5,680 bases of DNA, taken from Fidelibacterota bacterium (GTDB lineage Bacteria > Fidelibacterota > Marinisomatia > Marinisomatales > J089). The stretch covers positions 1-5,680 of the forward strand of contig RFIZ01000199.1 of the NCBI GenBank assembly GCA_003695105.1. Reading direction: 5' to 3'. Below are positions 1 to 5,294 of this stretch, one piece after another. The notes beneath the pieces were generated by a model. The model saw nothing but the letters and a program-made list of their open reading frames with translations, was not told the origin of the DNA and did no database searches. A program made the position numbers and the translations under genes. Position 1 is the stretch's first letter. Every line of letters begins with the position of its first letter.

Positions 1-19
1 CACCAGTGCTGTGATGTGG

Positions 20-42
20 GTGAATTAACATGGTTAATTCAC
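20..42. repeat. Palindrome A, copy 1 (perfect 10-bp arms)
   Basis: GTGAATTAAC at 20-29 and GTTAATTCAC at 33-42 are exact reverse complements around the 3-nt centre ATG. The counterpart in the second copy (145-165) keeps 9-bp arms with one mismatch, T26 becoming G150. The structure is thus only partly preserved between copies. Confidence 0.85.
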
Positions 43-66
43 TCCAAAGAGAATGATATGGACTGC

Positions 67-81
67 ATCAACCGCGTTGAT
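67..81. repeat. Palindrome B, copy 1
   Basis: ATCAAC (67-72) and GTTGAT (76-81) are perfect 6-bp arms around CGC. It shares the AAC-NNN-GTT core with palindrome A. Confidence 0.8.
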
Positions 82-144
82 ATCGCTTCGGGATGGGGTT
101 GACGTACAGCAACTTCCTTATGGACACTGGCGCTGTGATGCTGA

Positions 145-165
145 TGAATGAACACGGTTAATTCA
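145..165. repeat. Palindrome A, copy 2 (one mismatch)
   Basis: TGAATGAAC (145-153) faces GTTAATTCA (157-165) around ACG. Eight of nine pairs are intact, and position 150 is the mismatch. It is the diverged counterpart of the perfect palindrome at 20-42. Confidence 0.75.
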
Positions 166-184
166 CTCCAAAGTAGATTAAATT

Positions 185-203
185 ACATCAACCGTGTTGA
201 TGT
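185..203. repeat. Palindrome B, copy 2 (8-bp arms)
   Basis: ACATCAAC (185-192) and GTTGATGT (196-203) pair perfectly around CGT. The arms are two base pairs longer than in copy 1, where the bases flanking ATCAAC and GTTGAT do not pair. Confidence 0.8.
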
Positions 204-216
204 CGCTCCGGCCAGG

Positions 217-240
217 TGGGGTCACTCCCAATGAGCCCCA
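217..240 (-). other. Bulged hairpin downstream of thiI
   Basis: TGGGGTCA (217-224) pairs with TGA (232-234) and CCCCA (236-240), leaving one unpaired base at 235. This gives an 8-bp, GC-rich stem with a 7-nt loop. It lies about 110 nt past the thiI stop in the direction of thiI transcription and overlaps the end of repeat copy 2. No T-run follows on either strand, so it does not meet the usual description of an intrinsic terminator. It could still stabilise an mRNA end. No better terminator for thiI is visible between 1 and 351, and positions 241-351 show no feature I can support. Confidence 0.45.
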
Positions 241-351
241 TCGCTTTCCTCAACCCTGGGTATAGCTCCAGATATTCGCCGAAAAAGATTTTCAATCGAA
301 GGTCTCACCCCGCAAACAATCAATCAAGATTCTATGTCCCCGGCAAAACAA

Positions 352-1536
352 CTACCGCTTCGTCGTGTATTCCAGTTCCGCAGTGTCCACGGCCGCCTGC
401 ACCAACCCGTCCACATCCAGGTGCTCTTCCTGACGGTGGACATCCTCCAGACGCGCTTTGGTCACGGGATGCCTGGGCACGAACAGGGTACAACAGTCTT
501 CATGTGCCAGAATTGAGGTCTCATAGGTGCCGATCCGCCGAGCCTGATCGATAATTTCCTTCTTGTCCAGTCCAATCAGAGGCCGGTGAATCGGCAGCTC
601 CACAGCTTCCTGGATGACGGCCATGTTTTCCATGGTCTGGGAGGCCACCTGACCCAGCGATTCGCCGGTGAAAATGGCCCGGCACTCAAACCGGCGGGCA
701 ATCTGCTCGGCGATGCGTACCATGAAGCGGCGGTAGAGCACCACCCGGTAGCGGGGATCGCAGGCTTCGACAATGGCATCCTGAATGGCGGCGAATGGAA
801 CCAGCGCCAGCCGGGTGGGACGTTGATAGGCATCCAAATGGGCCGCCAGTTGCCGCACTTTTTCGACAGAAGCTTCCGACGTGTAGGGGATGGAATGGAA
901 ATGAACATAGACGGGATGGATGCCCCGTTTCTGGGCGAACCAGGCCGCTACCGGTGAATCCAGCCCTCCGGACAGCATCACCACGGCCGGCCCGCTGGAT
1001 CCCACCGGCAGACCACCGGGTCCGGGAATGCGATCCAGGTAGAGGTATGCCCCCCGGGTGAGAAAATCCAGGTGGATATTCAGATCGGGCTGTTTCAAGG
1101 AGACCGGTTTCCCGTCCCGTTCCACGATCGCCGCGCCGAAGTCTTCATTGATTTTCTGCGGCGAAAAGGGCAGACTGGAAAAGGATTTCCGGGCAGTGAT
1201 ACGGAAGGTACGGTATGGAATTTCCGCCGACAATTCCAGCACCCGCTGTCGCAGTGCCGACAGATCCGGGGTCCAGTACTCAGCCGGACTGTAATGCGCC
1301 AGCCCGAATACCGCTTCCAGAGCCTGTCGGATGCGGTTCCAGTCCGGCGGAATTTCCGGATTCAACTCCAGGATCACTCGTCCCTGAAGGACACGGGAGG
1401 AAAGGAGCAGGCGGGGGTGAATTTTCCGCAGGGCCGTCTTCAGGTTGGCGCGGAAAACCCGTTCAAAGTAGGAACGATTTTTTCCTTTCAGGCCGATTTC
1501 GGCGTAGTGACAGAGTATGTGGGTAGGGCGCAACAT
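352..1536 (-). CDS. thiI: tRNA 4-thiouridine synthase ThiI (no rhodanese domain)
   Basis: This 394-aa cytoplasmic enzyme activates U8 of tRNA with ATP and transfers sulfur to make 4-thiouridine. In some bacteria ThiI also supplies sulfur for the thiamine thiazole. An N-terminal ferredoxin-like region opens with HYAEIGLKGKN (10-20). A THUMP domain follows to about residue 170. The PP-loop adenylating domain carries SGGLDSP (189-195), GESLGQVASQT (291-301) and the EDCC pair (346-349) followed by FVPRHP. The protein ends about 45 residues after EDCC, so the C-terminal rhodanese domain found in E. coli ThiI is absent. This matches the shorter form known from Bacillus, where a cysteine desulfurase donates sulfur directly. 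The ATG at 1536 is the only start available, because an in-frame TAA lies at 1561-1563 with no other start codon between. The ribosome site is weak (GGA, 8 nt upstream). The gene is divergent from pip. Confidence 0.95.
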   Translation of the reverse strand: MLRPTHILCHYAEIGLKGKNRSYFERVFRANLKTALRKIHPRLLLSSRVLQGRVILELNPEIPPDWNRIRQALEAVFGLAHYSPAEYWTPDLSALRQRVLELSAEIPYRTFRITARKSFSSLPFSPQKINEDFGAAIVERDGKPVSLKQPDLNIHLDFLTRGAYLYLDRIPGPGGLPVGSSGPAVVMLSGGLDSPVAAWFAQKRGIHPVYVHFHSIPYTSEASVEKVRQLAAHLDAYQRPTRLALVPFAAIQDAIVEACDPRYRVVLYRRFMVRIAEQIARRFECRAIFTGESLGQVASQTMENMAVIQEAVELPIHRPLIGLDKKEIIDQARRIGTYETSILAHEDCCTLFVPRHPVTKARLEDVHRQEEHLDVDGLVQAAVDTAELEYTTKR

Positions 1537-1557
1537 GACGTCAATCCATGGAAAGAC

Positions 1558-1587
1558 AAGTTACTGGGCGAAAAAAATAGAGGTCAA
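1558..1587 (-). promoter_or_regulatory. Possible sigma70-type promoter for thiI
   Basis: On the minus strand, TTGACC (1587-1582) is a five-of-six match to the -35 consensus. After 18 bp comes TAACTT (1563-1558), a weak -10 element. Transcription would start roughly 16 nt before the thiI ATG. The -10 is poor and the leader short, so this is only a candidate. Confidence 0.22.
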
Positions 1588-1643
1588 AGGGAAAGAAGGT
1601 GGTATCTATAAAAATTATTGTGGAAATTCACATCCTTTTATTG

Positions 1644-1659
1644 TGTGATACGGATCACG
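1644..1659. promoter_or_regulatory. CRP-family-like dyad just upstream of pip
   Basis: TGTGATACGGATCACG fits the CRP-type pattern TGTGA-N6-TCACA at every fixed position except the last. It ends 5 nt before the pip ATG at 1665 and covers the only GGA that could serve as its ribosome site. A bound regulator would be expected to block pip expression. On the other side, the dyad sits about 110 nt upstream of thiI, a distance also compatible with action on thiI. A second, shorter dyad, TGTGGAAATTCACA, lies at 1619-1632. Whether this organism has a CRP-family regulator cannot be seen from the window. Confidence 0.35.
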
Positions 1660-1664
1660 AATTC

Positions 1665-2609
1665 ATGGAACTCTTTCCTCCCATTGAACCATACCGAGAG
1701 TTTTTCCTCCCTGTATCGGAACTCCATACGATACATGTGGAGGAAGCGGGGAACCCGGACGGGGCGCCGGTGGTGTTTTTGCACGGCGGACCCGGTGGAG
1801 GGATCGAACCCGTCTATCGACAATATTTCCACCCGGAGAAGTATCGGATTATTCTGTTCGATCAACGCGGCTGCGGGCAAAGCACACCTTTCGCCTCCCT
1901 GGAGGAAAACACCACCTGGGATCTGGTGGAGGATATCGAAAAAATCCGCCGCCACCTGGGCATCGACCGTTGGGTTGTTTTCGGCGGCAGTTGGGGAAGC
2001 ACCCTGGCGCTGGCCTATGCGGAAACCCATCCGGACAGCGTGAAAGCACTCGTCCTCCGGGGAATTTTTCTCCTGCGGCAACGGGAATTGGACTGGTTCT
2101 ATCAGGATGGGGCCAACCACCTGTTTCCCGACGCCTGGGAAGAATTTCTGGCACCGATTCCGCCGGAGCGCCGGGGAAATTTGCTGGAATCCTACTATGA
2201 ATATCTCACCTCCGCCGATAAATCCGTCCGCCAGACGGCAGCCACGGCCTGGAGCGTCTGGGAGGGGAGCACCAGCAAACTGATTCCCGATGAAGGACTC
2301 AGGGAACGGTTCGCTGAATCGGAATTTTCCGAAGCCTTTTCCCGGATTGAATGTCATTATTTTTATCACAAAGGCTGGTTTGAGCCGGAAGATCAACTCT
2401 TACAGAATGTGGATCGAATACGATCCATCCCCGCCACCATCGTTCAGGGTCGCTACGACGTGGTCTGTCCCCTGGAAACGGCCTGGGAACTCCACAAGGC
2501 CTGGCCGGAAGCGGAATTTCACATCGTCAAGGATGCGGGACATTCGGTAACGGAACCGGGTATCCGTTCCCTGTTGATCGAAGCCACCGAAAAATATTCC
2601 ACTCTCTGA
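1665..2609 (+). CDS. pip: Proline iminopeptidase (alpha/beta hydrolase, peptidase family S33)
   Basis: This 314-aa cytoplasmic serine peptidase releases N-terminal proline from peptides. It has the full Serratia-type Pip layout: HGGPGGG (40-46, oxyanion hole), FDQRGCGQS (65-73), the nucleophile elbow GGSWGS (107-112) with Ser109, then LTSAD and WSVWEG in the cap region. GRYD supplies Asp265 and AGHS supplies His293. The triad is therefore intact and the length is normal for the family. I chose ATG 1665 because family members begin about there, with a short stretch like ELFPPIEPY. A GTG at 1599 is in frame and has a better purine-rich ribosome site (AAAGGG, 7 nt upstream). It would add 22 mostly hydrophobic residues unlike the family, but it cannot be excluded. 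A weak GGA lies 10 nt before 1665. No intrinsic terminator is visible after the stop. Confidence 0.93.
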   Translation: MELFPPIEPYREFFLPVSELHTIHVEEAGNPDGAPVVFLHGGPGGGIEPVYRQYFHPEKYRIILFDQRGCGQSTPFASLEENTTWDLVEDIEKIRRHLGIDRWVVFGGSWGSTLALAYAETHPDSVKALVLRGIFLLRQRELDWFYQDGANHLFPDAWEEFLAPIPPERRGNLLESYYEYLTSADKSVRQTAATAWSVWEGSTSKLIPDEGLRERFAESEFSEAFSRIECHYFYHKGWFEPEDQLLQNVDRIRSIPATIVQGRYDVVCPLETAWELHKAWPEAEFHIVKDAGHSVTEPGIRSLLIEATEKYSTL

Positions 2610-2671
2610 TCTGGCATGTAATTGGGTACGCGGGGATTGAATGGATGGGGCGAAATTTTCTTGTGCGGGTG

Positions 2672-2700
2672 TAGACTATCGAACGAATTCATCCTAAATT
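2672..2700 (+). promoter_or_regulatory. Possible sigma70-type promoter of the pilin operon
   Basis: TAGACT (2672-2677) and TAAATT (2695-2700) each match four of six consensus bases and are separated by exactly 17 bp. They lie in the AT-richer half of the 137-bp gap between pip and the prepilin gene. Transcription would begin near 2707, leaving a leader of about 40 nt that contains the GGGAG ribosome site. No other pair in this gap looked better. Confidence 0.3.
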
Positions 2701-2746
2701 TATCTTCTGATATCAAGTCATAACCGAAAAGACGGGAGTATCCAAT

Positions 2747-3166
2747 ATGAACAGACTGAGCAGGGATCGCCAGCAGGGATTTACGATGATCGAGATCATG
2801 GTTGTGGTGGTCATCGTAGCCATCCTGGCTGCCATTGCGGTCCCGATCTACATCGATTACGTGGAAAGCGCGCGCGCCTCCGAGGCCAAGTCGGTGATTG
2901 GGAATATCTACAATGCCAGCAAAATGTATTACCAGACCTACGGCCAGTGGCCGGCAGACGTGGAAGAATTGGAACGGTCCGGGCAGTTGCGGATTGACCA
3001 GTCCACCAAGCGGCAATGGATTTTCGCCATTCAGATTTCGGACAACTCCGGAACCATCACCGCCACCAGCACCGCGGAAATGGACGGCGGGGAAGGCAAC
3101 GTGGTCCAGTTTGATGTGGAAACCGGCCAGTATTCCGGTTACGGCACACCGGAATCGGCGCAATAG
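2747..3166 (+). CDS. Type IV prepilin, likely major pilin (PilA/GspG-like)
   Basis: This 139-aa prepilin is exported, cut and methylated by prepilin peptidase, then polymerised into a filament. A basic 11-residue leader ends in QQG, and the mature protein starts FTMIE. It has the conserved Glu5, a hydrophobic helix to about residue 21, and Pro22 in the mature numbering, as in type IVa pilins. The 128-residue mature subunit continues with an amphipathic helix and a small globular domain. It contains no cysteine, so it lacks the disulfide-bounded D-region loop of Neisseria and Pseudomonas pilins. The start ATG has GGGAG 8 nt upstream, the best ribosome site in the window, consistent with high expression. 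It is the first gene of the operon, 9 bp before pilT. It could instead be a type II secretion pseudopilin (GspG), but the pilT linkage favours a retractable pilus. Confidence 0.88.
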   Translation: MNRLSRDRQQGFTMIEIMVVVVIVAILAAIAVPIYIDYVESARASEAKSVIGNIYNASKMYYQTYGQWPADVEELERSGQLRIDQSTKRQWIFAIQISDNSGTITATSTAEMDGGEGNVVQFDVETGQYSGYGTPESAQ

Positions 3167-3175
3167 CGGAGTTCC

Positions 3176-4228
3176 ATGGAAATCAACGAATTATTGCATT
3201 ATTCCCTGGACAGCGGCGCCTCGGATCTGCATCTGAGCACGGGCAGCGTACCCATGGTGCGGATCAACGGCATCATGCAGCCACTCAACATGCCTCCGCT
3301 GACTCTGGAAGACATGGAGTCCATCATTCCCCAGGTCATGTCGGAAGACCAGATCACCATCTTCCGGGAACGGAAGGAAATCGATTTTTCCGCCAAACTG
3401 GAAGGAAAGGGGCGCTTTCGGGTGAACTTTTTTTCCCAGATCCGGGGACTGTCAGCCGTCTTCCGAACCATTCCGGAAGTGGTGAAAGGATTCGAGGAGC
3501 TGGGCATTCCGCCCGTCCTCAAACAACTGGCGCTCAAGGACCGGGGACTGATTCTGTTGACCGGTCCCACCGGATCGGGAAAAAGCACAACCCTGGCAGC
3601 CATGGTGGATCATATCAACCACAACCGGGCCTGTCATATCATTACCATCGAAGATCCGGTGGAATATTTCCATCGCAGCGCCAATTCCCTCATCAACCAG
3701 CGGGAACTGGGAATCAATACCCACAGTTTCGCCAATGCCCTGCGGTCGGCGCTTCGGGAGGACCCGGATGTGATCCTGGTGGGAGAAATGCGGGATCTGG
3801 AGACCATTTCGCTGGCCCTCACCGCCGCGGAGACCGGTCATTTGGTCCTGTCTACTCTCCATACATCCAGCGCCGTGAAAGCCGTGGACCGGATCATCGA
3901 TATTTTTCCCGCATCCCAGAAGGGGCAAATCCGATCCATGTTGTCGGAAAGCCTGGAAGCGGTGATTGCCCAAAAATTACTCCCGACCAAAAACCTGGAC
4001 GGGCGGGTACCGGCCTGTGAAATCATGATTGCCACCACCGCCATCCGCAATCTCATCCGGGAGGATCGGATCTACCAAATTCCTTCCGTCATGCAATCCG
4101 GCGGAGTGGAAGGGATGCAAACCCTGGATCAGGATCTTCAGCAACTGGTTTCCCAGGGAAAAATTGAACGCTCCGTAGCGGCCGGTATCGCCGACAATCC
4201 CAAATTATTCAGTTCATCCATTTTGTAG
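3176..4228 (+). CDS. pilT: Type IV pilus retraction ATPase PilT
   Basis: This 350-aa hexameric cytoplasmic ATPase drives pilus depolymerisation and so twitching motility and DNA uptake. The N-terminal PAS-like domain (about 1-100) starts with SGASDLHLS. The RecA-like domain carries Walker A GPTGSGKST (130-138, Lys136), the Asp box ITIEDPVEY (156-164, Glu163), Walker B ILVGEMRD (200-207, Glu204) and the His box HLVLSTLHT (222-230, His222 and His229). AIRNLIRE (289-296), the C-terminal motif typical of PilT and needed for retraction, separates it from the extension ATPase PilB. Length and motif positions match PilT exactly, and nothing essential is missing. GGAG sits only 4 nt before the ATG. 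The gene lies between two prepilin genes, with no pilB, pilC or pilU beside it. Its last base is shared with the next gene's start codon. Confidence 0.97.
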   Translation: MEINELLHYSLDSGASDLHLSTGSVPMVRINGIMQPLNMPPLTLEDMESIIPQVMSEDQITIFRERKEIDFSAKLEGKGRFRVNFFSQIRGLSAVFRTIPEVVKGFEELGIPPVLKQLALKDRGLILLTGPTGSGKSTTLAAMVDHINHNRACHIITIEDPVEYFHRSANSLINQRELGINTHSFANALRSALREDPDVILVGEMRDLETISLALTAAETGHLVLSTLHTSSAVKAVDRIIDIFPASQKGQIRSMLSESLEAVIAQKLLPTKNLDGRVPACEIMIATTAIRNLIREDRIYQIPSVMQSGGVEGMQTLDQDLQQLVSQGKIERSVAAGIADNPKLFSSSIL

Positions 4229-4680
4229 TGCAACAGCGAACCACAGAGCGGGGATTTACCTTTATCGAAGTCATGGTGGCGGTCGTGATCATCACCATTT
4301 CGGCTTACGGGTTACTGCTGGGGGTGGTTCATGCCCGGGGAGAAATGCGGTCCATTGCTCTCCGGGAACGGGCAACGGAAGAATTGATCAATTACCTGGA
4401 ATACTGGAAGGGGAGGATCGCTGACGGTCAACTATCTGTGGCGGAAAAGGCGGGCAATCCCCGGGGAACCCAGATTTATCTGGAAGGAAATCAATTTTCC
4501 CAACATAAAGTACCGGCCACGCTTTACCTGGACCCGATCCAGTTTATCCCCAGTCCGCACCCCGGTGGTTTGCGCCGCTGGCAGTTGCACGCCCGGATTC
4601 GCTGGGAGGATTTTTCACTGTCCTCCCGGTCTGTGCAGCGTGAACGGGATCTGAGCATGATCATGACGGAGTTCGAATGA
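4228..4680 (+). CDS. Minor type IV prepilin, PilV/GspI-like
   Basis: This 150-aa prepilin has a short leader ending in ERG and a mature start FTFIEVMVAVVIITI. That gives prepilin peptidase site Gly9-Phe10 with Glu5 conserved, followed by one membrane-spanning helix to about residue 32. The remainder is a small globular domain rich in charged residues. Position and N-terminus suit a PilV/GspI-type minor subunit that helps start filament assembly, but the C-terminal part is not one I recognise. The start is GTG, overlapping the pilT stop by one base (TAGTG), with no purine-rich ribosome site before it. Translation is therefore probably by reinitiation after pilT. The last four bases overlap the next gene (ATGA). 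Confidence 0.82.
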   Translation: MQQRTTERGFTFIEVMVAVVIITISAYGLLLGVVHARGEMRSIALRERATEELINYLEYWKGRIADGQLSVAEKAGNPRGTQIYLEGNQFSQHKVPATLYLDPIQFIPSPHPGGLRRWQLHARIRWEDFSLSSRSVQRERDLSMIMTEFE

Positions 4681-5294
4681 AGGTCCGGTTACGCTCCAGC
4701 TCCGGGATGACCTTGATGGAATTGATGGCTGCTGTGACGGTCCTGGCGATCATCACCATTGGTCTGGGCCTGACTACCCGTACAATCCAGTTGAACTATG
4801 CCCGGGATACGGTCCGGGGGGAAATCCGGCAGTATGGGAATCTGGTGATGCGTGAAATCGTGAAAGATATCAGCCTGGCCAATGATCTCACCGTCTCATC
4901 CATGAACGGGTTTTCCCGCCTGATCATCACCCGACTGAACGAATTCAACCAACCGGAGGTAACCACGGTCTCGGCTTCCATGACCGGAGGGATTTCCATC
5001 GATAATGAAGCTCCCCTGAACGGTCACCTGCAGTTTCCCGACGGCGGCCGATTCCGGCATCTCCAGTCGGTCCGCCTGACCGATTTTTCCGTGCGGGAAA
5101 TCCCCGTAATTCGACCTTCACTCACCAAATTTGCCCGGTCTACCTACGACATTGAACTGGAATTCATGGTACAACCCCGGGGCGAGGGACGACAAAAACT
5201 CGATCCGGAATATATTCGCTTCAAGCGGCGGATCTTCATGCCCATGAAATACGTGGTCCAGAACAACGCCCCCTTAAATCCGGCGGCCCTATGA
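4677..5294 (+). CDS. Minor type IV prepilin, PilW/GspJ-like
   Basis: This 205-aa prepilin has a basic leader (Lys2, Arg4, Arg6) ending in SSSG and a mature start MTLMELMAAVTVLAI. The cleavage is therefore Gly10-Met11, with Glu at mature position 5. Methionine at mature position 1 is less usual than phenylalanine but tolerated in the family. One hydrophobic helix runs to about residue 30. A larger, mostly beta domain follows, as expected for GspJ/PilW, which are the longer minor subunits. The ATG overlaps the previous stop in ATGA and has GGAG 5 nt upstream, so it can be translated both by coupling and independently. A second ATGA joins it to the following gene. The assignment rests on N-terminal motif, size and gene order; the C-terminal domain has no motif I recognise. 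Confidence 0.82.
   Translation: MKVRLRSSSGMTLMELMAAVTVLAIITIGLGLTTRTIQLNYARDTVRGEIRQYGNLVMREIVKDISLANDLTVSSMNGFSRLIITRLNEFNQPEVTTVSASMTGGISIDNEAPLNGHLQFPDGGRFRHLQSVRLTDFSVREIPVIRPSLTKFARSTYDIELEFMVQPRGEGRQKLDPEYIRFKRRIFMPMKYVVQNNAPLNPAAL

Larger units (their letters stand above)
1..223. repeat. Two tandem copies of a palindrome-bearing intergenic repeat
   Basis: Two diverged copies of one unit lie in tandem, at about 1-100 and 125-223. Positions 1-49 align without gaps to 125-173, with 8 differences by eye. The shared core GGTTAATTCACTCCAAAG is identical at 32-49 and 156-173. After a variable, AT-rich spacer (50-65 against 174-185), CATCAACCGYGTTGAT recurs at 66-81 and 186-201, followed by TCGCTYCGG and a TGGGGT word. 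Each copy therefore carries the same two palindromes in the same order. The first copy begins at the window edge, so more copies may lie to the left. No open reading frame is conserved between the copies. The function is unknown. Candidates are a dispersed intergenic repeat family, regulator binding sites, or structured RNA read from either strand. Confidence 0.8.

Noticed and set aside
1..223. Integron attC sites or a CRISPR array, suggested by spaced palindromes with AAC/GTT ends
   Set aside because: CATCAAC and GTTGATG do not fit the RYYYAAC/GTTRRRY core sites of attC. The palindrome pairs are adjacent short hairpins, not one long imperfect palindrome. There are only two copies and no unique spacers of uniform length, which excludes a CRISPR array.
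216..554. Rightward reading frame of 112 codons starting with GTG
   Set aside because: It runs antisense into the end of thiI, is rich in Pro/Arg/Ser as expected from an antisense frame, and has no convincing ribosome site or known motif.
1072..1611. Rightward frame of 179 codons over the 5' half of thiI
   Set aside because: It is entirely antisense to well-conserved ThiI coding sequence and shows no domain of its own.
1638..2396. Leftward frame of 252 codons antisense to pip
   Set aside because: The opposite strand encodes an intact proline iminopeptidase with all catalytic motifs; the antisense frame has no recognisable motif or ribosome site.
2613..2628. Sigma54-type promoter (TGGCATG-N4-TGGGT) upstream of the pilin gene
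   Set aside because: The invariant GC of the -12 element is replaced by GG, and the site would lie about 120 nt from the start codon. Pilin genes are often sigma54-dependent, but this match is too poor.
2610..2746. Intrinsic terminator for pip
   Set aside because: No GC-rich stem followed by a T-run was found in this gap on the plus strand.
2519..3163. Leftward frame of 214 codons antisense to the prepilin gene
   Set aside because: It is His/Asp-rich, with segments such as DGYDDHHNHDLDH that are simply the reverse complement of the pilin's valine/isoleucine-rich helix codons.
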